A model generated the notes under the pieces. The model was given only the letters and a program-made list of their open reading frames with translations, was not told the DNA's origin and did no database searches. The position numbers and the translations under genes are program-made. This document shows, one piece after another, positions 12,331 to 24,900 of a DNA stretch of 64,000 nucleotides (the stretch's first letter is position 1; each line of letters opens with the position of its first letter). Where the stretch lies: contig JANATG010000015.1 of assembly GCA_029449235.1 (NCBI GenBank), positions 1,612,001 through 1,676,000 of the forward strand, in the 5' to 3' direction. This DNA comes from Linnemannia schmuckeri. Taxonomy: Eukaryota; Mortierellomycota; Mortierellomycetes; Mortierellales; Mortierellaceae.

Positions 12331-13962
12331 CTACTGGGGAATCTCGAGCTGAGAGAGTGATTGGGACTGACGAAGGGCTTGGACCCAAGCGATGGTATGG
12401 AGTTGACGCTGTCGTTGGGTTTGGACCTCCTCCATGGCCTGGGCAGCCTGGGCACGCTGGAGGAGACAGAACGCCTGGAAGAGACGGTACTGGTGGGTAT
12501 GGTCCTGGATCTGGTGCTGTTGGATCGCGAGCCGATGACGCAACTGGCGACGGTACTGCAGATCGGCCTTGGACCTGGCCACCAGCGATGTGGTCGAGCT
12601 AGTCCATATCGCAGGTTGGACTTTTGGAACTCCATCATTGGCAGGGAGTGGCAGGGATGGCGACAGAGAGGAAAGGAAAGAGGATTCCTTTGGAGTGGTG
12701 GTCATTGTTGGCATCACAGGCGACAAGGGGCCTGTTGTTTCTGTCATCGCGTTTGTTTTTGTGATGGCAAAGGAAGGCGAGTGTTGTTGTGGGATTGGAG
12801 TAGTGAAATCGGACGTTGAAATTGAATAGGGCGAGGGGGATGCTGGAGGGGACACTGGCATGGTCGACTGTTGTACTCCATGGGCTGTTGTTCTCTCTGG
12901 TGTCACTTTTGATGAAGAGACAGTCATGGTCTTGGCAGCAGAAGCAGCAGAAGCAGCTTGGCGGAGACGAGCTTGGTATTTGAGCCGTTGCTGACGCTGC
13001 TTGCGGATCTGATTTGGACTTGGGAGGACAATCTTGGTCAGTTCAGGAACACTCCTTGTCTTCTTAATTGATGCTGAAGACGGTGTTGCTGTTGTTGTGG
13101 TTGCAGCGAGATGGATCGTGTTGGGATCAATCTCCTCGGGCTGCTGCTGGGCTAGGCCGGTCTCGACTCTCGACTCGGACTCGGATGACAATTGTTGTTG
13201 TGCTCCAGACTCGAGGGCGGCGGTGCCTGGGAGACCATGGTTGGAGATAGAAAGAGAGGGAGAGGAGGAAGGAGAAGGCGAGGGGGAAGGCCACGGGGAG
13301 GAAGGAACGGGTGCTGATGATGATGCTACTCCTGATGCACGGCCCATCTTGTGCATGGCCTGCATCCTTTGGATCTGCTGGGCCTGGAATAACCGTTGTA
13401 GCTGGAGCATTCTCTGGGCAAGGAGGCCACGTTGGATAGCATGGCTTGGAGGGCGATCCTGCTGTTGCTGCTGATGTTGTTGAACTTGGTGGTGTTGTTG
13501 GAAGATCTGGTGCTGACGGTAGAGCTGTTCGATATCACGTTCACGTTGACAGTGCATGATCTGGAGTTGGCGATAGTAGTCCAGTTGCGAAGTCAAGGGC
13601 ATTTGCTTTTGTTGCTGTTGTTGTTGCTGAGGATGAGCCAAGACTGGGCTGAGCTTGTTTTGGGGCCACTCCTGCTGGTGTTGGAGAGTATTGGGAGAAG
13701 GAAGGTTGTTGTTGTTGCTGTAGTTGTAGGACAGGAGTTGTTGAGCCTGGGTGTCCCTGTTGTTGGAGTTGGAGTAGTTGCGAAGCTTGTAGAGAGAAGG
13801 GTCGGTGGGAGAACAATGAGAGTGAGAGGGGGCAGGGGAGAGGAGGGTGTCGACGGAGGAGTGGCATGGAGACCATGAGCGAGGTCCCGAGGGCATAGGA
13901 GAGGGGAGACACAGAGGCAGAGGCGCCATTGCCATTGCCATTGGCGTTCGTGTATCTGTCAT
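12331..13962 (-). CDS. Glutamine-rich low-complexity protein
   Basis: A single open frame. The start chosen is the ATG at 13962 (MTDTRTPMAMAMAPLPL), giving 543 residues; an upstream in-frame ATG at 14073 would add 37 residues. Q- and H-rich stretches, runs of Q7, Q5 and N4, and long R/Q/L heptad-like helices at both ends (DIEQLYRQHQIFQQHH; LVARSKADLQYRRQLRHRL) suggest coiled coils. A basic patch in the middle (IRKQRQQRLKYQARLRQ) follows RSVPELTKIVLPSPN. No named domain was recognised. Such proteins are often transcriptional co-regulators or condensate formers in fungi, but nothing here proves this. The continuous frame in biased sequence could inflate confidence, yet stop-free length and helical pattern favour a real gene. 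Confidence 0.6.
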   Translation of the reverse strand: MTDTRTPMAMAMAPLPLCLPSPMPSGPRSWSPCHSSVDTLLSPAPSHSHCSPTDPSLYKLRNYSNSNNRDTQAQQLLSYNYSNNNNLPSPNTLQHQQEWPQNKLSPVLAHPQQQQQQQKQMPLTSQLDYYRQLQIMHCQRERDIEQLYRQHQIFQQHHQVQQHQQQQQDRPPSHAIQRGLLAQRMLQLQRLFQAQQIQRMQAMHKMGRASGVASSSAPVPSSPWPSPSPSPSSSPSLSISNHGLPGTAALESGAQQQLSSESESRVETGLAQQQPEEIDPNTIHLAATTTTATPSSASIKKTRSVPELTKIVLPSPNQIRKQRQQRLKYQARLRQAASAASAAKTMTVSSSKVTPERTTAHGVQQSTMPVSPPASPSPYSISTSDFTTPIPQQHSPSFAITKTNAMTETTGPLSPVMPTMTTTPKESSFLSSLSPSLPLPANDGVPKVQPAIWTSSTTSLVARSKADLQYRRQLRHRLAIQQHQIQDHTHQYRLFQAFCLLQRAQAAQAMEEVQTQRQRQLHTIAWVQALRQSQSLSQLEIPQ

Positions 13963-14492
13963 TTGATTGTGGTATGTATGTGAGTTATTAAAAGGGGAGG
14001 GGGAGGGGGAATGGGAAGGATCCACGAGATAATACCAGCAATAGGCAGTAGTGTGGCCCAAGGGTGTTTGCAAGGTAGTAGGTACAGAGGAAGAGGTACA
14101 AGGAAGTCGAAGGAAGGAAGCAATAGAAGTATGGCAAAAGAGAAGAGCGATACGAGAACAAGAAGAAGGAAAAAAAAGAGAGGAAGGGACGGAGAATTTA
14201 AAGGAAACGAAGAAGAAAAGAAAGCAAAGAAAGCAAAGAAAGCAAAGAAAGTAAAGAAAGAGAGAAGGAGAGAAGGAGAGAAGGAGCGAAGCAAAAAGAG
14301 AGAGGCTGAGGTGGAGTTGTGGACCATTGGGCTGGTTGGGACAGCGTGGCCTATTTTATATTCTTTTGGAATAATATCGAGTAAGGCTCAAATGATTGAA
14401 TACCATACATAGACCATTGAATCAAAGCAGAGGGATTGAATGCAGTAAGCTGAGGATGAAAAAATATTATTATTTTATTTTTGTGCCTGTCA

Positions 14493-14495
<3 letters not shown>

Positions 14496-14526
<31 letters not shown>
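14496..14526. repeat. Poly-T tract (T31)
   Basis: An uninterrupted run of T in the gene-poor region. Similar runs occur at 17360-17390 and inside two CLPTM1 introns (27567-27609 and 28452-28478), so long T tracts are a habit of this genome. Confidence 0.9.
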
Positions 14527-15925
14527 CATCTATTCTTTTCTTCCGTCCCTTGGCAGGAAACAGGAAAATCATCGTCAAACCATGTCTGTCGAAGGATGAC
14601 ATCTATACATCTATATATCCATGGGATTGTGGGGCCAACGGTATAGTATGGCATGGTAGACAATGCTGCTATATATCCACGGTCAAACCAGACGGTATAC
14701 ATAGCTCATTAACCTCGAACAACAGACGTACGTATGTGAAGCGACACTCCAGATGAGAGAGAGGGCAAGTACAACAACACAAGTTACAAAAGTACATACA
14801 AGACGACAACACGTTCAGCAGAAGCGACATCAAGAATAGAGTCTTTGCTTGGAACAAGAGTCTTTTTTTTTCGCTTTTCGCAGCTCTACATAGCCCGAGC
14901 CGTAGCCATCTTCAAATCATATCAAGACAACCATAAGAGAATGACAGACAGGGCACCCACAGCAGACAAACAAACAAACATGCGTCACTACCGACACTAC
15001 CAACATGGAATGCGCGCCCCAAACGACATCCGAAGCAATAAACAAATGACCGAACTAGCAAACGAGTCAGGCTGGAGGTGGTACATTGCATACGTGCACT
15101 ATCCAGATGAGGCTGAGTAACAGACGAACAAGAAAGCAAGCAAGGAGTGACAAAGAAATAAATAAAATAGCGGTGACCGTATGATCGATAGGGAAAAAGA
15201 TGCGATACGAAACGAAAAAAAAGGGCAAACGAATCATGGTGTTGTCGCGCACCCATCTCCTCCCTTCTCGTCGTTCTCTTTGCTCTTTTGTTGTCAACGT
15301 CAACGTCGACACGACACAAAAGGACATATCAACGCTACATGCACACCTGTATATTTGTACATCACTATTGTCAACATGCATGGAATCTAATGTCTTTTTT
15401 TTATTTCTCGTGCAACAAACAATAAGCAGCAAAAAAAAAAAAAATCAAGGAAGAGACGTGGGCATCCTTCATCTCGCTGTTCTCCTCCAACACGCACATC
15501 CATACATATTTTCACAGACACATTCCCCCATTGTCATTCTTGGCAGTGTAAAAAAGAGTATTATCATGCCTAATAGGCTATGGGCTTTTTTTTATGGCAG
15601 GGCAGACTGTCAAAAAATTGACCCTGACTGAGCCTGTGGGAGAAAATAGCAGAAAATTTGGGCTGCGTCCTTGGCAGTGCTCGGCATTTTGCTCATATAG
15701 CTTTTCTATTTTTCTTCGCCCCCTCCTTACACATCATTGCGTCGGATATGGAACTTGCTCCTACACAGTCGACTCAGGAGAGATACGTCGAGAGAACAAA
15801 TAATGAGGCAGAGCCTCTTCATTTGTTTTGTTTTAGCACAAGGGTGAGGGGGCGAAGTAGTCGTGAGAGCCAGGTAGCAAAAAAGCGTTAATGAAACGAA
15901 GTGAGGGGCGAGGCGTGGTGAAGCT

Positions 15926-15971
15926 GGGTTCTGTTCCATGTAGGTTACGGGTTCTGTTCCATGTAGGCTAC
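15926..15971. repeat. 23-bp tandem duplication
   Basis: Two adjacent copies of a 23-bp unit beginning GGGTTCTGTTCCATGTAGG; they differ at one base (GTTAC against GCTAC). Function unknown. Confidence 0.8.
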
Positions 15972-17355
15972 GGGTTTGTTTCTTCCGGGCGCGGTTCCTA
16001 GAAGTCATAAATGAGCGTGTCATAGGTCATAGATGGGAATGGGATATCGGGTGTTGTATGTGAATAAAAAAAAGAACAGTTGCAGAAAGATTGGTGCTGT
16101 TGCCAAGGTATTTCTCTTTATGAGCTGTACCTGTGGGTGCGTTGTCTTTTGCACATGTGTATCGTACCTGGCTGTGAATTATCAATCGGGCTGTTGGTAT
16201 GTCTGTTTTGAATGTTGTTTGTATGCCAAGGAAAAAGGACGCGATAGCCGGGATAGTCCCTGCAGGAAGAGAAGGAGAGAGAGGGAGAAAGAGAATGATG
16301 GAGAAGAGAAGAATGCTTGTTAAGTTGTCGAGATGGACACTACATCAATCAACGCGACAAGAAATAAGGGACACGTTGGAATGAACACGACACAAAAAGA
16401 ACATAGACATGGGAATGACGGAGAAGTAGAGGAGAAAGTACTATCGAGCTGAACAGCAAAGAGAACAACGAAGGGATGACTTGTGTGGTAAGGAGATCGC
16501 AGAAATCTAACTGGAGAACGTTTGTTGAACCTGTGAACTAAACAAGAGAAGATGATGACCATACGGTATGACCCATATACTTCCATCAAGACAATCCTGA
16601 ACACTTTTCTACATAAGCTACATAAGCTACTTAAGCAACGGACAATAGGACAATTAGGAAGAATGAAGAATAAAGAATGAAAAAGTAAATAGCGAACAAT
16701 TTTTACCGCACTCCATCACTCCAGAGTAGGTAATCTACAGCACACGCTTCTTGATCTCTTGATTTGTTCTCTCTCTCTCTGTTGATCGGAAACATTCTCC
16801 GCTCCCTCTTTGTTCTTTGTGTGCTTACCATCGTTTGCTTAGCAGCCTCTTTTTGTTTTCTCTTCTAAATGTACCTTGTTCCCTGTTCTTTTGCTTACCC
16901 CTCTTTTTTCAATTCTTTCCTTCTCTTGCAAAACAAGACAAGGCAAGACAACATCCAATGGCCCAGTGCATGTAAGGAAACCCTTTTCGCCGATTCTTAC
17001 ATACATCAAAAAAGCACCAAAAGGCCATGCGGCCAATAGCAGCGGGCATTCAAAAAAATTCTTCCTGGAAATAGTCCGTTCTTCTTCCGAAAATCATGAT
17101 CTACGCCTGTGTAAACAAATCATTTCTACCAGCGGAGGAATTAAGAACAGAGATCACAAGTGGACACATCAAGCTGGCGATAAATCGGCTCAAGCATGCA
17201 ATCTTGTCCTATAATTTTTTGTATCACGATAGAACAAGAGATTAAGGACAAAAAAAAACAAACAAGCGGACAGGACGACATGATAACAATCACTTTCTTC
17301 CACTCCACTCCACTCCACTCCACTTCACTCTATTTCATTCTCTTCCACCCGCCAA

Positions 17356-17390
<35 letters not shown>

Positions 17391-19088
17391 CCTCCATTGC
17401 AGCAGAACCTCAACAGGAATGACACACTCACACCCACACATCTATAAAAAATAGTTTTCATCCACCGCTCTCTCCAAAGTGAAGTCCAATTGGTGCACAA
17501 GGTCGATGCCCCCACCCCTGACAGGGGAGGCAAACACAACAAACACAACAAACAAACGATGGTCCGTTCACATCTTTGTCATCGTCTTCTTTTGCTTTTG
17601 CTCTGACTTTGAAAAAAACATGAAGCTTTGGCACAAGGACAAAATAAAGAAACCCTTTTTTCATTTCGACCGGGGAGAGTAGTGTTGTGTGTTCTATGTG
17701 ATTGATGCCTTGCTGGGAACCTTCGTAGACTATACAGATCGACAAAAGGAACACAAAAAAGAAGACTCATCCAATAAAGACAAAGGGCACTTCTATCACT
17801 CTCCGCGGAAAACGAGAGCTCGTCTTGCTACACACATCTTTACCTGGGATGCACTTCTTATTCTTTTTACTCCATTGGCGCTAGCATGTCTCCGATCTCT
17901 TAGGTTTCATGAATCTGAATCACTTTTTTTTTGCATACTTCTATCCATCTCCAAAAGAACATATCCCTCCCTCCTTCCTTCCTTACACCCCTCACTTTGG
18001 CCTGCTGAACACTAATGTGACTTGACATATGACAGACCCAATGGTCCATAGACGGGTCTAGTCTATATAATAGACTTAGCTCTTTTTCTCTGTCAACCAC
18101 CTCTTCATTTCAATCCCTGTGCCCTACTCTAACATACTTTGGGTGCTATTTCCCCTTCTTGTTCCCGTTCTATGCATAAGATACGTGTGGACAAATATCC
18201 CCCGTCTAGTTTTCTAGTTTCTTCTCGGCTCTATCCTGTCATACTCAGCCAAGACTTTCTAGAAATCATCCTATTTGCTCCATACCTTTTATTCCGCGCT
18301 GTTTGTTTGGACCTCTGTGATACGCAACAACATACGATATTGGCAACCATAAGAAGAACAACAAAAAGTGTCAGTGGAGTACTGTCGATGTCATTGAGTG
18401 GAAAAACTCTCCACCTCTTTTCTTCACCCCCTGTATTGTACTTTTTGTGTCATAAGGGTCTTCTCTCTCTATCGTTTTTTCTCAAGTGACGTGTGTTCTA
18501 CAAAACACCGATCGTTCTTGACGCGTCCGTCCATCAAAACCTAAAACATAAAACCGCGCTTCGTCTTTTTTTTTTCCTTCTTCTATATGAGGGTTGTTTC
18601 GCACACAAAAAAATGAAAGAAACACAACTCTTCCTAAAACTATTCACGCGTGTGTTGGCGATTCTACTTTTTCTGGAGAAAATCAAGACACAGATTTCGC
18701 ATAAGACAAACGTAGATACATAGGTGACTAACGCTGGTGTCCGAGAATGTGGGCCATGCGAAGAGTCTGAGCAGCTGGCATGGTTCTCGCCTCGACAAGT
18801 ATAGACAGAACCATAGAAAAAGAGAGCCCAAGGTCTCTGGTTTAAACAAGAGGGGGAAGCGGTGCCTATAAGACCTGGTCGTTGCAGATCTCACTCTTTC
18901 GCTTTCCTTGATCTATTATACTCTCGTCACTTTTATCTTCTTTTCACTCTATCTGTTTCCCCTCACTTCCCGCCTTCCTTCGCCTACTCAAACTCTCCTA
19001 TTTAGCTATCGCTACTATCACATCAAGTTATCGTTCCCTACCATCAACACTCAACCCCAGTTGATCACAAAACACAATTCAATTTACA

Positions 19089-20600
19089 ATGCCAGTTCAA
19101 AAGACTATGAGCAACGGCATGCGTAGTAAGATCAGTGCTTCTCCTTCAGTTCAATTTTTCTTTTGTCATAATGCTTACTAGGCAAGTACTAGATGCTGCA
19201 CATCTCGGTCATGGGATGTACAAGAGGGGCAGGGGCTTCTCCAAGACTTCAAGGACTTTATCAACAAGGGCAATACCTTTGACCTAGCCGTTGCTTTCAT
19301 TCTGTCTGCTGCCCTTCCCGCCGTCATCAAGTCTTTGTAAGTGTTACTGTTGCGGTGTCACGAGCGTCATTTTCACGCAGAAAAAAACTGTTGGTGTGAA
19401 TTGGAACCACCTTCATTGTTATTCTACGAGGGGAGCGAGGACAATGTTCTATTATTACACGCCTTCGCTTGCCTGGCTACCATTTCACACATTCTGCATC
19501 TGACCCTTCCTACTTGTATGTTACTTCCATGTAATGTTATGTACTGAACAGCGTCGAAGATGTTATTATGCCGTTGTTTGGTCTGGCGAACAATCGAAAC
19601 TTGGACGAGATGTTTGTTGTCCTAAGGTGTGGACAGACCTGCAAGTACCCCACCCGAGTCCAAGCACAAGCCGACGGAGCCGGTACGTATCCTTCCTCGT
19701 CTTTGCAGTTGCCTTTTCTTAATCATTAAACATAAATAGTCTCCATCATGTCCATGTTTTAACTCCTGATTTTTTGAATGCAATAGTTACATGGAACTGG
19801 AATAGGTTTATTAATACAATCATCTACTTGCTGTTGGTCGGTTTCTTCCTCTTCGACGTCGTCAAACGTAAGTATATGGATATACCAAGAACGGTTCATG
19901 TGCTTAACGGAGTGCGTAGCCAGCAAGCTTAATAACTAAAGAACATCACACATCGCTCCATTTCGCATGTGGTAAAAAGTTTACTATGGCGCGAGACGCA
20001 TGGTGCAGATCAAGAATAAGGCATGCTTTTACTACTGCAAGGGCGTCAACGGTACAGAAGCCCGCTGCTCATTTTGCGCCTCTTGGCTCGAGAACGATGT
20101 CCGTTAGAAAGTAGAGAGCGAGTACAATGACTCCAAGTCATCTGCCACTCGTAGTGGCGAATGAAGCTTGTCGAGCACTACTCTGAGCACCTCGAATGGT
20201 ATTCTGAAAGAGAAAGAGTCCATGGATGTTATGAACAGCAACTATAGCCACCACTACCATTACAACAACAACAGCAATGATGCTACCAAGATGACGGCAG
20301 GCGCTGGGGTTGTCGCTGGAGCCACTGGAGCTAGAGGAGCCGTGTACAGCCACATGAACAATAACATGAACAGTGGCATCAACATGTACAGTAAAATCAA
20401 TGGGAGATGCAGAAAGGGTATGATGGTATGGGGGTCCCTTGCACCAGCAGGGCCTCAGAGGATATGATGGTTTGGGAGTTGACAAGTCTGGTCACGGTAG
20501 CCAAAGTGGTGTTGAAGGAGAGGGAGACTTTGAGGAAGAACATGGATATGATCATTCCTCCTCATCGGCGTCAAAACCTGCGGTGTCCACTGGGCATTAA
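19089..20600 (+). pseudogene. Decayed MscL-type mechanosensitive channel gene
   Basis: The exons encode a recognisable MscL core: LLQDFKDFINKGNTFDLAVAF (N-terminal helix and TM1 start), VEDVIMPLFG, and after the extracellular loop VTWNWNRFINTIIYLLLVGFF (TM2). Coding blocks are about 19225-19336, 19552-19682, 19787-19867 and 19980-20107. The tail after TM2 contains CFYC-x9-CSFC, a zinc-ribbon-like pattern. A TAG at 20105 is followed in the same frame by clearly coding-like sequence, a TGA at 20162, and then, after at least two frame changes near 20405-20430, a block ending PAVSTGH and TAA at 20598-20600. The first exon (ATG 19089) also joins the next block cleanly only through an alternative acceptor at 19224. 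MscL relieves osmotic downshock. The simplest reading is a recent pseudogene; a truncated protein ending at 20107 is the alternative. Confidence 0.72.
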
Positions 20601-21323
20601 TTTCATTCTGTCCTTTTGTGAATACATCCCTTCTTTTTACCCTCGATCCGAATGATGTATGGAAATAACGGTATGGTTGGCGTGGAAGTAATGTACGCCA
20701 CCACATGTTAAATGTGACGCGCGTCGTCTGTCCCCTGGGCGGAAGGCCCGGAGAGCTGTGGAGAGACCGAAGGGTGTGTGTGGTGTGAAAGAGAGGGGGT
20801 ACAGAGAGAAGGAAGACAGAAAGTGACAGGGGTGCAAAGGATCATGGATAGCATGAGTGTTCGTAGCATCGCTGGAAGGATACGAATCGAGCGAGTAACC
20901 GAGTAGCTTAAGTATTGCCTTGTTGACAAAAATGCTGTTGTTTGCTGTTCCCCGTCTCCCTCGCTCTGTCATCGTATCAACCCGGGTGCCTTGTCCCATG
21001 GGTGTCTCTAGCAAGAGAGAGGAAGTGTCCGTGCCTACTAAAAATGCAAGTCACTCCACTTCCACACTCCCACTCTCTGCCTTCGTTTTTTATTCCCCTT
21101 TGCCTCGCCTATTCTTTTTCTCCTTCACACACTCTTGTTTCCTTTCCGCCTTTAGTTTCCCTGTTCATCCATTCATCATCGACCCATCCGCACACACTTA
21201 CACTTCCTCGTCCTCTTCCCCTTTTTGTCCTTTCCTTTCACTCACCTCCAATTCATTTTTCGACTCTGCGCCAAAAAAACAAAAGACTTAACAGAACTCC
21301 CGACTTGACCTGACTCGCTCCGA
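20601..21323. other. Intergenic region before the i-AAA protease
   Basis: Shortly before the YME1-like start the sequence becomes strongly pyrimidine-rich (TCCTCTTCCCCTTTTTG), typical of promoters in this window. No gene was seen. Confidence 0.45.
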
Positions 21324-24300
21324 ATGCAGGCACTCTCGCTCTCCCAGCAGGTACTCTTCAACAAAAAAATACACGCACTGACGATCCGACAAACTTACGC
21401 ACACTCTCAGCAAGCAGCCGACTAACATGCATCCATTAACTCATGTAGATCGCGGCTGTTGTAATCGAATCAAGCGCATTCCTCAGCTCGCTCCCCTTTC
21501 CAGCCCAGCATGTCCGCAAGGCAACATCCATGGTCCAGGCTTCAACAGCAAGGACAACAGCCAATTCGGCAGCTGCAGCAACCACCGGGGCTCACCGATG
21601 GGTACATGTTCCGGAATGTCTAAAAGTGGCCGCCTCCGAAGGCAATGTTCTGTCTCTCTCTACGTTGCATCAGGCCGTTGCTGCGCTTGAGAAGCAACCT
21701 GGCGCTGCTGTTACTTCTGCCCATGTCGAAGCCCTTTTGCATAAACTCAAAGGTGCGTTCTCCCTATTGTTTCTCGTTCTTGTTTTCTTATGGACAATTG
21801 AAGCGTGAGATAGCATTAGATAACCGTTCGATTATTATTTCCTCTTATTCGCGTGGTTGCATGGATATGTTAATGAAATTGAACAGATGCAGCTAACCAA
21901 ACCATGAAACCAATTCGCTGTTGCCACCGATAGGTCAGCTCGGGCAGGCACGTAGTCGCCAACTTGCACCATCCATACCTGCAACAATGGCTCCCCGATC
22001 GACCATGTCAATAAGCAACCCCACAGCCGCATGGCTTCGAGGTAATCACATTTTACACAAACACACAGTTTTACTTTTCACTGAAAAAAAAAAAAAATAG
22101 AAACTCATCCGTAGGGTATTATCCTGTGTCATCCCTAGGTCGACGTCTTCAGAGTGCTTCTGGAGTGTCGACTGTTAATGGCCAGAATTTCGTCCGTCAA
22201 ACCACAGGAACCGGATCTCGTCAGTATTCCTCGTTTCGATTTATTAACCATCGGAAGCTGCAGAAGCTGGAAACGGAAGCTATGGCGAATCCCAACAATG
22301 CTGCCGCTCAGTCAGAATTCTACAAGGTACTGTGAGGACTACACTCTACGACGGGTGTTTTAGGGTTTGATGTCGCGGCATAAAGGGACTATCGAGCTAA
22401 TAATTTTTCTTCCTCACCACGCGACCCATTCATTTACAGGAACTGTTACGCATTGACGACTACACGGGAATCATCTCGCGCTTCGAGTCTGGCAAGTTTG
22501 CCAGCTCAGAGGCAGCTCTCCAGTACTACGCAATCGCTTTGGCACGGACGAACCAAGCGGAGCAAATTGTCCCAAAGATTATGCAGCGACTCCAGCGCCA
22601 GCCCTTGGCAACCGAATCTGAGGCACTGATCAACACCATCGGCCAGGGCGTGCGTCGAGCAAACTCAATGGTTCTTTCAGAAAACGCAGCTACCAACGGA
22701 AGCGCCTTTGTTGCAGAGTCTCTTGCCGGTGCAGGAAACAAAGGAAATCCTATTTATGTCGTTATGGATGACAGCAAGAGTAAGCCAACAGGAAACGCAT
22801 TTTCTTTTATTTTGACATTCTCAGATGTCTCTATATGAATCTATTACTTTTCATAATTGACCTGTTTCTTGTCAATTTTTGAATGGTTAGCGTCCAAGGG
22901 CTACATGCTGTGGAGAGGTCTTCGGTGGTTGGGCATTACAGTGACCTATGCTTTCTGTATCCTCACCTTCTTGTCGTTGGTGTTTGAAAACTCGGGATTG
23001 TTGAAGCCTGCTCCTAGCCAGACAGAGTTCGAACCATCGGCCGACAACAATGTCAAGTTCACAGATGTCCAGGGCGTAGACGAATCCAAGCAGGAACTGG
23101 AAGAAGTGGTCGAATTCTTGAAGGACCCTAACAAATACAACCAATTGGGAGGCAAATTGCCCAAGGGTGTGCTCTTGACAGGACCACCAGGAACAGGAAA
23201 GACCATGTTGGCCAGAGCTGTTGCTGGCGAGGCTGGCGTTCCATTCTTCTTTATGAGTGGATCTGAGTTTGACGAGATGTACGTCGGTGTCGGTGCCAGG
23301 CGTGTCCGTGAACTCTTTGGTACGTCTAAGTGGTCTTTGGTGTTATATGTAGAGCGTTTTTATTGTCCTTTGTGTATAGTATTTCTTATGACTAACATTA
23401 TTATCCATGTTAATTCACAGCTGCTGCGAGGGCTAGGGCACCAAGTATTGTGTTTATTGACGAGTTGGATGCCATTGGAGCCAGGCGTAACCCCAAGGAT
23501 CAGACCTACATGAAGCAGACTCTGAACCAATTGCTCGTCGAGCTCGATGGGTACGTTCATCTCTTTGAAAGTTTTTGCGCAGTGAATTGTGGAGATGTAG
23601 ATTTCTATTACCACCGAAACTGACATGCTTTTTATTCAATGAAATCATCAGGTTTTCGCAAACAGAGGGTGTCATTATTATTGCGGCGACCAACTTTCCT
23701 GAATTGCTGGACAAGGCGTTGGTTCGACCAGGACGTTTTGATCGCCACGTGAATGTTCCATTGCCCGATGTACGCGGACGTATGCAGATTTTGAAGCATC
23801 ACCTCAAGAACATCAACACCAACCCCTCTGTGGACATCTCTGTGATTGCAAGAGGAACTCCAGGATTCTCTGGAGCCGATCTTGCCAACCTGATCAATCA
23901 GGCAGCTATCCAGGCGTCTCGCGAGGGTGTTTCAGAGGTTGGTATCAAGCAGTTTGAGCATGCCAAGGACAAGATCTTGATGGGTGTCGAGCGTCGCAGC
24001 CAGGTTGTCACCATGGAATCCAAGAAGCTCACAGCCTACCACGAAGGTGGCCACGCCTTGGTGGCTCTTTATACCCCTGGAGCAATGCCACTGCACAAGG
24101 CTACGATCATGCCACGAGGAAACGCGCTCGGAGTAACAGTCCAGCTGCCTGACATGGACAAGGATAGCTTCACGAGGAAAGAGTACCTGGCTCAGCTGGA
24201 TGTTGCAATGGGAGGACGCGTTGCGGAGGAAATGATTTTCGGTGGCGACAATGTCACTAGTGGATGCTCGAGCGATATTGTTCATGCGACAAGGGTAGCT

Positions 24301-24570
24301 AAGGCTATGGTGACGCAGTTTGGTATGAGCGAGAAGGTTGGACCTGTGGCACACAGCGAGGAGGACATGATGGTTCTGTCGGCATCCACGAAGCAGATGA
24401 TTGAGTCGGAGACAAAGTCGCTGATTGAGGCTGCACAGGCACGTGCAACACTGTTGCTCAAGACGCACAAGGAGGAGCTTCATCGCTTGGCTAAGGCTCT
24501 GGTCGAGTATGAGACTTTGACGCAGGAGGAGATCCGTCGCGCCATTGAAGGAAAGCCTATCGTACGGTAG
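21324..24570 (+). CDS. YME1: Mitochondrial i-AAA protease, YME1-like (AAA + M41)
   Basis: Eight exons (21324-21350, 21449-21752, 21934-22041, 22139-22326, 22440-22779, 22891-23319, 23421-23550, 23652-24570) join in phase to 814 residues. The order is: a leader without acidic stretches; a TPR-like segment found in Yme1 (FESGKFASSEAALQYYAIAL); one membrane segment at about 333-352; Walker A GPPGTGKT at 420-427; Walker B FIDELD near 477-482; second region of homology RPGRFDRHVNVPLPD; and the M41 zinc site HEGGH at 639-643. The single membrane span and TPR-like region favour the i-AAA type, which faces the intermembrane space, over the two-span m-AAA type. It degrades misfolded or regulatory inner-membrane and intermembrane-space proteins as a hexamer. 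Very short exon 1 (9 codons) is a weaker point; the rest is secure. Confidence 0.93.
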
Positions 24571-24900
24571 TTTGTAGGACTTTTTATTTTGTTTTTATTC
24601 TTAGTTCATCTGTTCATTCACCCACATATGTAGATTATCGTGTTTATGCCAGTAGCCTGCATGTTTGTAGTCACAGGTGTTGGCATAGAAGGTGCAGCCA
24701 GACTTTGTTATTATTTGTCATAGATGACCAATATTATGAGCTCCTTTTCTTTCACTCATGTTCCAGGGTGCCTTCCTGTTTTTGTTTTTTTAGATAGTTG
24801 TAGCTATTGAACGTTTTATTTGGATGCGCGAGGATTAAAAATACAAGATGGGTGAAAAAACGATGGAAAATTAATCGAATAATGTATTTTTATCGTTTCT
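24571..24900. other. Convergent 3' spacer
   Basis: 330 bp between the stops of the YME1-like and SYS1-like genes, AT-rich, with several TTTTATT/AATAA-like stretches suitable for 3'-end formation on both strands. No gene was seen. Confidence 0.5.

Larger units (their letters stand above)
13963..19088. other. Gene-poor region of about 5.1 kb
   Basis: No ORF here has recognisable domains, plausible splice partners or coding-like composition; the longest are about 140 codons and biased. It contains T31 runs at 14496-14526 and 17360-17390, an AAGAAAGC-type purine repeat near 14200-14280, a 23-bp direct repeat at 15926-15971, a CCACT repeat near 17300-17325, and at 18020-18100 a TATATAA motif followed by pyrimidines. 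The last 200 bp are a CT-rich promoter-like tract before the MscL-like gene. Long untranslated regions or non-coding RNA are possible but not demonstrable. Confidence 0.5.

Noticed and set aside
14481..19000. Several 90-145-codon ORFs on both strands in the gene-poor region
   Set aside because: Low-complexity F/S/K-rich translations of pyrimidine or purine tracts, no domain, no splice continuity.
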